NCBI GenBank assembly: GCA_036501345.1
Contig: DASYAN010000024.1
Span: forward strand, 1-12,760
Origin: DASYAN01 sp036501345
GTDB taxonomy: Bacteria > Chloroflexota > Ktedonobacteria > Ktedonobacterales > Ktedonobacteraceae
Reading direction: 5' to 3'
Length of the DNA stretch: 12,760 nucleotides
Under the pieces are notes generated by a model. The model did no database searches. It was not told the DNA's origin and was given only the letters and a program-made list of their open reading frames with translations. Shown one piece after another: positions 1 to 6,859 of this stretch (position 1 is the first letter of the stretch; each line of letters begins with the position of its first letter). The position numbers and the translations under genes are program-made.

Positions 1-2172
1 GACCGGGGGCGACGTACCTATGTCGATTATAAGGATATTTCGCCATTCCTCATCAAGGCGACTGTGGCCGCCGAAGATCATTCTTTCTGGACCAATAATG
101 GCGTCGACTATCTAAGTATTGCACGTGCTGCTATTTCAAATATCAAGAGCGATAGCGTTATCCAAGGTGGAAGCACAATTACACAGCAATTGGTTAAAAA
201 TCAGTTTTTCCAGGGACAGCCGCGTGTCTTGCCAGTTAAAACTCAAGAGGCTATCCTGGCAATGGGGCTAACGAAGCAATATCCAAAGTGGAAAATTATG
301 GAAATGTATCTGAACACTGTCTACTATGGGGATACTGACTATGGTGTCGAAGCTGCTGCTGAGGACTATTTCGGCTTGCAACCGCAGTGTACATCCACGG
401 GCTGCAAGCCTGCTGTGGCGCACCTCGACTTGGCCCAGGCCTCACTACTGGCAGGACTGCCGCAAAGTCCTAGCATATATAACCCGCTACTCTACAAAGA
501 CAAAGCTCTGGCTCGTCAGCAAGAGATCCTCAATTCTATGGTCGAGCTACGTATGATTACCAGACAACAGCAACAAGATGCTCAGAAAGAGATACAGGAC
601 TTCAAATTCCAGCCCTACAGTGCTACCCACAAAGTGCAGGCTCCCCATTTTGTTAACTATGTAGTTGATCAGCTTGAGCAACTACTTGGAGCTCAGGCGT
701 TAGAAAATGGCGGCTATAACGTTTATACCACACTCGATCTGGGTCTGGAGAAGAAAGTTGAACAGATCGTGTATGAGCATCTCTATCAACCGCAGCAAGA
801 TCCGTATCTTGGTTACTACGGACCGCTCTCTAGAACCAATAACGTCAATAATGGGGCTGCAGTGGTTATAGATCCGACCACTGGCGAGATACTAGCGATG
901 GATGGGAGCGCAAGCACTGATCCTCAACAGTCGTCGTCGCAGATGCAGGGTGACTATAACGCAGCTGTCTCACCACGTCAGCCGGGTTCATCATTCAAAC
1001 CTTTTGTCTATGCCACAGCCTTTGAGATGGGTTGGTATCCGGCAATGATCCTGCAAGATCACAAGACGTACTATCCCAATGGCACTGATAAACCCTACGT
1101 ACCACAGAACTATGATGGAACATTTCACACCGGCTATCCAATGACGGTGCGAACGGCTGTTGCAAACTCGTTCAATATCCCAGCCATTACATCGCTCGAA
1201 TATGCAGGCATTCCCAATGTTGTGAACATGGCTGAACGTTTAGGCCTTACAGAGTTTGCCAAGCGGCCATTGAACAGCCTGGGACCTTCAATTGCATTGG
1301 GCTCTGTAGAGATATCGCCTCTGCACATGACTGCAGCATATGCGACCTTTGCTAATAAAGGTGTACGTGTGCCCTCAACCTCCATTCTCAAAATTGATAA
1401 TGCCCAGGGCCGAGCAATTTATACATTTGATCCCAGGCATCCCCATGGCGTACGTGTTATGCGCGAAGATGTGGCCTTTCTGATCAGCAGCATGTTATCC
1501 GACAAGACTGCACGCTACCATGAATTCTCTCCAGGCAATCCGCTAGAGGTTGATCGCCCTGCCGCAGCTAAGACTGGTACAACTGATAGCTTCCGTGACA
1601 ACTGGACGATCGGGTACACACCTCATCTAGCCGTAGGAGTCTGGGCAGGAAATAGCGACAATACTATCATGAGGAATGTTATTGGTATCACTGGTGCAGG
1701 TCCTATCTGGCATGACATTATGGAGTACGCCTCGCACCATTATAATTTCCCATCGGACGATTTTACCCCTCCTAAGGACGTACATAAGGGTACAATCTCT
1801 GCTCTCACTGGATTGCTACCACGACCTGGAGAGCCAACTGTTACCGACTGGTTTATTGATGGCACTATGCCGACCATCCAGGGCACTGAAACGATCAACA
1901 CACAGTTTGTATGCCAAGATAGTAGCGAGGTCTGCCAGTTCATCAACCAGATTGAGCAGGGTGTCCAGAGTCAGAATAACTGGCTGCCGGGTAATTGGCC
2001 TCAATTCAACTGGCCTCAAAATAATTGGCCTCAAAATAATTGGCCTCAAGGTACCCCGGATCAGGGCAATTCGCCCCAAGATAACCAAGGTCAAGATATC
2101 GGTAGTCAGGGTAGTCCTGATCAAAATGAGCATCATAATAATGATCATCATCACCATAAGCACCACGACTAG
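1..2172 (+). CDS. Class A penicillin-binding protein (PBP1A-type), 5' end outside the window
   Basis: Bifunctional peptidoglycan synthase: a GT51 glycosyltransferase polymerises lipid II and a transpeptidase makes 4-3 crosslinks, on the outer face of the membrane. The frame is open from base 1 (723 visible residues). The GTG at 64 lies inside the first catalytic motif, so it is not the start; the membrane anchor is missing. GT51 motifs: AEDHSFW with catalytic Glu25, GGSTITQQ at 56-63, and the KWKIMEMYLN helix near 96-105. In EDxxFxxHxG the usual His is Asn. Transpeptidase motifs: SSFK with nucleophile Ser330, SFN at 390-392, KTGTT at 524-528. All catalytic motifs are intact. The tail is a hydrophilic linker with NWPQ repeats and a His/Asn-rich end. 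A regulator remnant begins 12 bases after the stop, with no clear terminator between. Family call is certain; the exact paralogue is not. Confidence 0.95.
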   Translation, partial: DRGRRTYVDYKDISPFLIKATVAAEDHSFWTNNGVDYLSIARAAISNIKSDSVIQGGSTITQQLVKNQFFQGQPRVLPVKTQEAILAMGLTKQYPKWKIMEMYLNTVYYGDTDYGVEAAAEDYFGLQPQCTSTGCKPAVAHLDLAQASLLAGLPQSPSIYNPLLYKDKALARQQEILNSMVELRMITRQQQQDAQKEIQDFKFQPYSATHKVQAPHFVNYVVDQLEQLLGAQALENGGYNVYTTLDLGLEKKVEQIVYEHLYQPQQDPYLGYYGPLSRTNNVNNGAAVVIDPTTGEILAMDGSASTDPQQSSSQMQGDYNAAVSPRQPGSSFKPFVYATAFEMGWYPAMILQDHKTYYPNGTDKPYVPQNYDGTFHTGYPMTVRTAVANSFNIPAITSLEYAGIPNVVNMAERLGLTEFAKRPLNSLGPSIALGSVEISPLHMTAAYATFANKGVRVPSTSILKIDNAQGRAIYTFDPRHPHGVRVMREDVAFLISSMLSDKTARYHEFSPGNPLEVDRPAAAKTGTTDSFRDNWTIGYTPHLAVGVWAGNSDNTIMRNVIGITGAGPIWHDIMEYASHHYNFPSDDFTPPKDVHKGTISALTGLLPRPGEPTVTDWFIDGTMPTIQGTETINTQFVCQDSSEVCQFINQIEQGVQSQNNWLPGNWPQFNWPQNNWPQNNWPQGTPDQGNSPQDNQGQDIGSQGSPDQNEHHNNDHHHHKHHD
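1991..2050 (+). repeat. Four 15-bp in-frame tandem units encoding NWPQ repeats in the PBP tail
   Basis: Four consecutive 15-bp units each contain TGGCCTCA (at 1996, 2011, 2026 and 2041) and encode variants of the pentapeptide x-N-W-P-Q. The last two units are nearly identical, which suggests recent slippage expansion. They sit in the extracytoplasmic linker after the transpeptidase domain and before the His-rich end. Confidence 0.85.
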
Positions 2173-2183
2173 CCTAGTGAGTT

Positions 2184-2713
2184 GACTATCCTACTTTGCG
2201 TGCTCAAGAGTGGCAATGGGCTGCCGATCTCATCGAACGGAGGAGCCTCCCATTAATAGCTCACGTGTGGGGAGCAAGTCACCATGCCCTTGTCCTGCTT
2301 CAACAATGGCTGGCTCTGTTGCCAGCAGAGGTCATGCACTCCCGACCGTTACTTTGTTATACGAGTGTTATGTTCCTGTTACAGACGGCTCCTTTTTCTC
2401 TGCTTCATGGCTGGGGCTTGATGCTGCTGAAGCCACACTCACCGCTTCTTTGACCAGGCAGCCGCATGAGGGGACCTTCCCCACAATGCTCACTCTGTCA
2501 ATGCAGCGAGAACAAGAGAATCTGCTCGGAGGGCTGATAAATATTCGTGCTCTCCTGCATACCATAGAGGGAGATGGAGACACCGCTCTCGTGCTCTTTC
2601 AGCAGACGCTCACGTTGGTTCCCACAGACAATTTGCTTATTCGTTCCCAAAACGCCATGGGTCAGATGATGGCCTTCTTTATGGCTAGCTTCCACAGGGG
2701 AGCCATGCGATGA
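2184..2713 (+). pseudogene. Remnant of a MalT/LuxR-family regulator (helical-repeat middle region), frameshifted
   Basis: Two reading frames together read like the TPR-like middle part of MalT-type ATP-dependent LuxR regulators. The first frame runs from about 2184 and contains AQEWQWAADLIER and a WLALLPAEVMHSRPLLC stretch, which matches the family pattern of a 'leaning on E-W-..-A-A-x-L-I-E' helix followed by 'W-L-x-x-L-P-x-E-V-x-x-x-R-P-x-L-C'. The second frame takes over near 2390-2420 with LDAAEATL and continues as INIRALL, GDGDTALVLFQQTL and LVPTDNLLIRS, ending at 2713. A one-base loss or two-base gain would join them. The N-terminal ATPase and the C-terminal HTH are absent. Homology is by pattern recognition; the decayed state is directly visible. 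Confidence 0.7.
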
Positions 2714-2774
2714 AGACGCTGCCGTCAGAGCCAGCTTTGGCTTGAGACGCTCTTTTCAGAGAAATCATACAATG

Positions 2775-2820
2775 TGAACTTGACCCACGTTTGAGTCCCC
2801 CCCAAAGTGGGTCAAGTTCA
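2775..2820. repeat. Perfect 14-bp inverted repeat, possible insertion-element end(s)
   Basis: TGAACTTGACCCAC at 2775-2788 is exactly complementary to GTGGGTCAAGTTCA at 2807-2820, with an 18-base spacer containing a run of seven C. There is no T-run on either side, so it is a poor intrinsic terminator. It stands between a broken regulator gene and a geneless stretch, which fits two abutting terminal inverted repeats of a lost or miniature mobile element. No transposase is visible. Confidence 0.6.
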
Positions 2821-3283
2821 GTTTGGTAGGGAGAGAGCGAGGTGGATCACCCCGGAGGTCCTCGCAGATCAAAAGATACAAATCCAAGTGAATCCACCCT
2901 ATACTAGTAATGCGGTATGTATGGTAAATGATGCGATGAGTTTCACAGTATGTCACAAACTGCCATCAATGAGGCTTGTCCTGGCTCGTGTGACTAGCCA
3001 TGTGGTTACCAACAACGTCGACGACTCATTGAAGCTTTCTGCCTCTCGAATCTGTCCTCTTTTCTGCTCAAGCTGTCCGCTTTGTCCCTAGAAAAAATTG
3101 CTCCTCCGAAGTATCCTGGGTAGAGGAGAGCAGTTGCAGGAGGACGTTTTAGTGAAGCAATGGCCTCAGAAATCTCTCAACAGAAGATTATTGGATGCTA
3201 TTCCGATTGGTGCAATGATGAAAAGAGACCAACCGTCTCCGTCTTGCTTCTCAGCTTACTTTCTCCGAATCGGAATAAGGTCT
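2821..3283. other. Geneless stretch between the regulator remnant and the first L,D-transpeptidase
   Basis: Open frames here (for example 2807-3091 and 3098-3340 on +) lack a recognisable domain, a good ribosome binding site or sensible composition, and the second runs through a conserved hairpin repeat. The only other structure seen is a pair of 9-bp complementary arms, ATTCCGATT at 3200-3208 and AATCGGAAT at 3268-3276, 59 bases apart. The stretch is probably decayed sequence. Confidence 0.5.
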
Positions 3284-3328
3284 ATTGTTCCATACTGCGA
3301 TGCTGCCTACTTTCTTTTTAAAAGAAGG
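3284..3328 (+). repeat. Half copy (A) of a structured leader-type element
   Basis: This segment matches the 3' half of the elements at 8312-8390 and 9258-9327. It has the apical hairpin ATTG / CGAT around the conserved loop CCATACTG, then GCTGCCTAC, then a second hairpin at 3310-3328 with nine pairs around a single T. The 5' strand (GTAGGCAGC in copy B) and the promoter are missing, so the main stem cannot form. It lies just downstream of L,D-transpeptidase 1, in the same relative position as copy B next to L,D-transpeptidase 2. Confidence 0.65.
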
Positions 3329-3330
3329 CT

Positions 3331-3373
3331 AAAAGCATAGAGGGTAGCTTTTGGGGCTGCTCTCTATGCTTTT
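3331..3373. terminator. Intrinsic terminator of L,D-transpeptidase 1, bidirectional shape
   Basis: Arms at 3331-3348 and 3356-3373 pair over 18 positions, including a few G-T pairs, around a 7-base loop. Outer arms are AAAAGCATAGAG and CTCTATGCTTTT, giving a T-run on either strand. It starts about 24 bases past the stop of the minus-strand transpeptidase gene. The terminator at 9331-9373 is its homologue. Confidence 0.8.
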
Positions 3374-3396
3374 TGTGTATCTCGATGCGCCAATGT

Positions 3397-4221
3397 TTAG
3401 GGAACGACCTGCACGGTTGTTCCGATCGTGGCCCAACTATAGAGTTGACTCATTGGACCAGTGGGCACATCGATGCAACCATGTGTCCCCGGGTCCTCAC
3501 CCATGAGAGAGTCCCAATGCCAGTAATTGGCGCCTTTGCCGAAGTAGCCACGCCAGGGAGCATTGTGAAGGAAGTAGCCACCTGCGTCCCACTCCATCGC
3601 ATAGTTTGCCGTCACTGGTGCATAATAGTACGGTGATCCAACAGGCCATGGGGAAATGAATCTATATGGACTGTACTTACCAAAGATGTGGTATGTGCCG
3701 ATAGGGGTTGCAAGCTCAGGCCGTCCCGTTGCCACTGGAGTGGAGACGAAGAGTTGTCCATTATCGTAGGCATCTAACTCTTCCTGAGAGATGCTTACCA
3801 CAATGATCTTGCCCTGTCCGCTGGGTGCACTACTATTAACGCTGTTAATATTGCCACTGGAAACCGTGACGAGACCTCCATAAATGTAGAGGGGACTACT
3901 ATTGAGAGGCGAGACACGATACCAGGTAGAGATACCACCCCAGGCAACTTGCCCTGAGACGGTAGCATAGATCGTCACAGTCGTACTGGGTGCATCAACA
4001 TGATCAATCTGGGCGCTGGTATTGGTGTCCGTGCGGACATTGGCCCAACTTGTGGTTACACCCGTCGAGGTAGCAAAGGGTATATCGGAAGATAAGTGCG
4101 AGGTTGCACTTCTAGAGGCCGCATACGAGGTTGCACTAAAGGGACGACTAACGCTAAGCATAATTGCCAGTAACAGAGCAAAAATGCTTACCAAAGAGAA
4201 CTTCTGGATCATTCCAAACAT
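3397..4221 (-). CDS. L,D-transpeptidase 1 (SH3-like + YkuD), secreted or membrane-anchored
   Basis: Catalyses 3-3 crosslinking of peptidoglycan stem peptides, or attachment to them, outside the membrane. From the ATG at 4221 it has 274 residues. Residues 1-35 form a basic then hydrophobic signal segment ending SATSYAA, with no lipobox Cys. Residues about 54-118 are an SH3-like domain (WANVRTDTNTSA..., YIYGG). Residues 138-273 are the YkuD catalytic domain with GTYHIF, YFLHN (His219) and the signature THGCIDVP (His247, Cys249). All expected catalytic residues are present. A GTG at 4227 would add two residues but overlaps the Shine-Dalgarno sequence; the N-terminus also aligns with paralogue 2 from this ATG. 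A promoter lies upstream and a terminator downstream, so it is probably monocistronic. Confidence 0.93.
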   Translation of the reverse strand: MFGMIQKFSLVSIFALLLAIMLSVSRPFSATSYAASRSATSHLSSDIPFATSTGVTTSWANVRTDTNTSAQIDHVDAPSTTVTIYATVSGQVAWGGISTWYRVSPLNSSPLYIYGGLVTVSSGNINSVNSSAPSGQGKIIVVSISQEELDAYDNGQLFVSTPVATGRPELATPIGTYHIFGKYSPYRFISPWPVGSPYYYAPVTANYAMEWDAGGYFLHNAPWRGYFGKGANYWHWDSLMGEDPGTHGCIDVPTGPMSQLYSWATIGTTVQVVP

Positions 4222-4226
4222 AGACA

Positions 4227-4232
4227 CTCCTT
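4227..4232 (-). promoter_or_regulatory. Shine-Dalgarno AAGGAG that fixes the start of L,D-transpeptidase 1
   Basis: On the minus strand AAGGAG is followed by TGTCT and then ATG at 4221. The alternative GTG (4227-4225) would use the last G of this site, so the ATG is the likely start. Confidence 0.75.
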
Positions 4233-4259
4233 CTTGAGTGTGTTGCCCCTCTATAGTTG

Positions 4260-4288
4260 AGTATAGAAATAAAATTTCTAAAAGGCAA
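4260..4288 (-). promoter_or_regulatory. Sigma-A-type promoter of L,D-transpeptidase 1
   Basis: Minus strand: TTGCCT (4288-4283), a 17-base A/T-rich spacer, then TATACT (4265-4260). It lies 39 bases upstream of the ATG. A short dyad, CTATA at 4251-4255 and TATAG at 4262-4266, overlaps the -10 and the likely start point. Confidence 0.6.
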
Positions 4289-4325
4289 GGGATATATTAG
4301 GTATTTTATGCCAAGTTACCTCACA

Positions 4326-4351
4326 AATTAAAAGTGTCCCCCAAGAGGGAC
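4326..4351 (-). terminator. Weak candidate terminator of the ATPase operon
   Basis: Minus strand: a GTCCC/GGGAC stem with a 6-base loop (4336-4351) followed by ACTTTTAATTT. It lies about 25 bases past the stop of the second ATPase gene. The stem is short, so termination may be partial and transcription may run on into L,D-transpeptidase 1. Confidence 0.35.
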
Positions 4352-4375
4352 GAAATTTTGTACTATTGTTTCATG

Positions 4376-6859
4376 TCAATTATTTGTGTTACTATTTATA
4401 TCTATCCACATATCAAAAATAGGTGCTGCAATACTATACATATCCTCCTCATCGCGTCTCACCAAGTCACGCTTCACTAACGTTTGCAAAACTTGTCTTA
4501 CCATACGTTCCTCCATATTATTATGGGTAAGCTGGCTTATATCTGCCTTACGCAGCATCCTTAATGCCACCAAACATGCCTGTTGCTGCTCATCCGTACG
4601 CCGCCAGAGATCATGGAAATAGGGCCTCCATTCTTCCAAAACCTGCTCTACTGCTTTCTTTACATCCTCGATATTTGCCTGTTCACGCCTCTCAACATTC
4701 AAATTATCGATCAATGCTGAACAAACTGCCTGTATCAAGAACGGGTGGCAACCTGTTACATCGATAATCATCTCAATCACTCCATCGCTAAATCTCTCCT
4801 CTCCTGCGCATAAAACTAGTTGATATGCCTCCTCCCGCTGTAAGAAACTGACGTGCAGCGTGCGCACATTGACAAAGTAGCTTGACCAATTAACATCTGT
4901 GCTCTTTTCCATCTCTTCGAGCGTATGTATCCCGCTAAAGAGTAGAGCCATACGGGGACGATGCTGAATGGTGTGACGGAACCAGTTCAGCAGTGCTGGA
5001 AGCTGTACACCCCCGCTTTGTTGCGCATCTGCTAACTGCTCAAACTCATCTAGCGTCAACACTATCGTCCAATCTTTCAGTTCCAGAGTCCGCTCGATCT
5101 GATCAAACCATCGGTTAAACGTATGATAGACTGAAGTCTCATTTTCCTTAAGTGCCTCTCTGAGCGTCTCATAGCTGAGAGGTTTGACCTTCATACCCCT
5201 TGTACTCATCATCCTGTGTATCTCTTCAGCTAGCGTGCCAAGGAAGATTGCAATACTAGAGGCTACACCAGTTTTTTGCATATCGCAAAAGATGGGAAGA
5301 TAGCGTGAGCCGAGGAGCCTGGGCAGATACATTAGTGTACTACTCTTACCCATACGCCGCTCACCATACAACATAAAGGTAGGTCGGCTAGCACTCCTAC
5401 TGAGAGCAGATTCGAGTTGTTGGGCAAGATCACGACGACCCACGAAGGTAGTATCATTTGTATTGAGGATTATCCCTGGCTTATAGGGATTATCGATGCT
5501 CCCAAGTTCTTGTCCAGCATGTTGCAACTTGTCCTGCTCCTGCTGTGCTATTATTAGCCATGTCTCGACTACGTTGCTCAAACGACGATTTAATTGCTGA
5601 TCTCTAAAAGCAACATTGGGATGAACCTGACGGAGTTTCGTCTTCATCAGTTCAAGTGACTCATACCGTGCTTGTCTACCCAGTGGACTCAAGCTTCTCT
5701 GTGCCTCCTGGCTAGCATCTCGCAAGCGTGCAAAAGGAGTGGCCCATTGTGGATCAATCAATCTAGGATCTTGGGGAAAAATCTGATCTAGACGTTGCAT
5801 GGCTCTAGCAATGTCTTGCAGGCTCTTGCGCAATTCCAATTCGCTAACAACGATTTCATAAGTGATCGCTTTTGCTGCACTCAACTGTTGGGGTCTTTCA
5901 GCGGCAATAAAGTTAATTTCTACCAGAGTCTGCTCAACATTCTCTTTCGCAGCTAGGCGTAAGATGTCCTTCAGGTATGGAAGAGGCAAATATACCCGTT
6001 CGTCCCAGTAGAGAGCAGATTGGTGCAAATAGATGAATACCGCAGGTGGATTGACCCTACTGGTAAGGTAAGTTCTCGCAAGAGAAAAACTGCTGATAGG
6101 ATAGAACAGCAATCGATGGAAGAATAACAAATACCCTGCTATGAAAGAGATGCTGACCATAATACCGATCGCAATGTCTCCCATGACGCCGACTGCAATG
6201 CCAAATGCGATACCGACTACAATGCCAGCTGCAATGCCTTCTGCAGTGCCTCCTACGATGCCAACCACAATGTCTGCTCCACTACCAATTGCGATGCCTA
6301 TTCCAACGCTGTATACAATACCTCCTACGATGCTATATGCTATGTCTCCAATGACGTCATAGACGATACCTACTGTGGTGCCGATCATGATGCTCAATGC
6401 AATATCGACTCTAATTCCAAATCCTATGTTGGCTGCGATGCCAAATGCAATCCCCCCTGTAATACCAAGTGCAATATCCCCTGCAATGCTTCCTGTGAGA
6501 CCTGCTGCTGTGCTAAATGCAATGCCGAATACGATGCCGTATGCAATGCCGACTGTGATGCCGACTACGATACTGACTATGATACTGACTATGACGCCTA
6601 TGGCAAGTATAAGCAAGAAGCCAGTTATATTTGAAAGCAGAAGAAGATGGAAAGCAACACAAATAGCTCTGGAAATAAGCACAAGTGGATAAGAGACCAG
6701 AAACATTGGCAGCGCTAATCTGAGCATTGACGTGATGCGCTGAAATAATGTTCTTCCGCCGAACTCTCGATTGAACTTAGCAGGTTGAAAAAAACATTCG
6801 CGTATCCAGGAGAACGGTTCCTCCCATACATAATGCCATATAGCTCGAACATGCTTCAT
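4376..6859 (-). CDS. Membrane-anchored STAND/AAA-type P-loop ATPase with Gly-Ile tetrad-repeat membrane domain
   Basis: 827 residues. Residues 1-50 are basic and aromatic-rich (probably cytoplasmic). Residues 50-86 are hydrophobic, then 88-236 form a long Gly/Ile/Ala/Val domain built on a GI-x-x tetrad, ending in a hydrophobic stretch near 237-255. A soluble helical linker spans about 270-450. The ATPase follows: FVGR at 472-475, Walker A GERRMGKS at 499-506, Walker B IVLTLDEFEQ at 599-608, a sensor-like LLFSGIHTLEEM near 639-650, and the CHPFLIQAVCSAL motif at 704-716 typical of STAND/Orc-like ATPases. Residues about 755-815 look like a winged helix (ISQLTHNNMEERMVRQVLQTLVKRDLVRR). Its ATG overlaps the stop of the upstream ATPase (ATGA), so translation is coupled. 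The substrate or signal is unknown; the name 'Orc1/Cdc6-like' could also be applied by homology searches. ATPase call is firm, role is not. Confidence 0.88.
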   Translation of the reverse strand: MKHVRAIWHYVWEEPFSWIRECFFQPAKFNREFGGRTLFQRITSMLRLALPMFLVSYPLVLISRAICVAFHLLLLSNITGFLLILAIGVIVSIIVSIVVGITVGIAYGIVFGIAFSTAAGLTGSIAGDIALGITGGIAFGIAANIGFGIRVDIALSIMIGTTVGIVYDVIGDIAYSIVGGIVYSVGIGIAIGSGADIVVGIVGGTAEGIAAGIVVGIAFGIAVGVMGDIAIGIMVSISFIAGYLLFFHRLLFYPISSFSLARTYLTSRVNPPAVFIYLHQSALYWDERVYLPLPYLKDILRLAAKENVEQTLVEINFIAAERPQQLSAAKAITYEIVVSELELRKSLQDIARAMQRLDQIFPQDPRLIDPQWATPFARLRDASQEAQRSLSPLGRQARYESLELMKTKLRQVHPNVAFRDQQLNRRLSNVVETWLIIAQQEQDKLQHAGQELGSIDNPYKPGIILNTNDTTFVGRRDLAQQLESALSRSASRPTFMLYGERRMGKSSTLMYLPRLLGSRYLPIFCDMQKTGVASSIAIFLGTLAEEIHRMMSTRGMKVKPLSYETLREALKENETSVYHTFNRWFDQIERTLELKDWTIVLTLDEFEQLADAQQSGGVQLPALLNWFRHTIQHRPRMALLFSGIHTLEEMEKSTDVNWSSYFVNVRTLHVSFLQREEAYQLVLCAGEERFSDGVIEMIIDVTGCHPFLIQAVCSALIDNLNVERREQANIEDVKKAVEQVLEEWRPYFHDLWRRTDEQQQACLVALRMLRKADISQLTHNNMEERMVRQVLQTLVKRDLVRRDEEDMYSIAAPIFDMWIDINSNTNN
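6152..6598 (-). repeat. Coding repeat: about 150 residues of GI-x-x tetrads in the ATPase membrane domain
   Basis: Gly recurs about every four residues, often as GI(A/V)x or GIxxGI, giving a 12-bp periodicity at DNA level (recurring ATGCC/AATGC on the + strand). The spacing gives many GxxxG-type faces, known for tight helix packing in membranes. Units have diverged, so this is an old expansion under selection for composition. Long open frames on the + strand here are products of the repeat. Confidence 0.75.

Noticed and set aside
2807..3091. 94-residue open frame on the + strand
   Set aside because: No recognisable domain, starts inside the inverted repeat, no ribosome binding site, odd Cys/Ser-rich end.
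3098..3340. 80-residue open frame on the + strand
   Set aside because: Non-ATG start without clear support, and its end runs through the conserved hairpin element and terminator that are non-coding in the sister copies.
3373..3636. Nearly identical + strand open frames at 3373-3636 and 9372-9635
   Set aside because: Both are antisense to the conserved YkuD domain; their similarity follows from the paralogous genes on the other strand.
6141..6692. Two Met/Pro-rich open frames on the + strand
   Set aside because: They are the complementary reading of the Gly-Ile repeat; repetitive MPxAMP sequence with no initiation signals.
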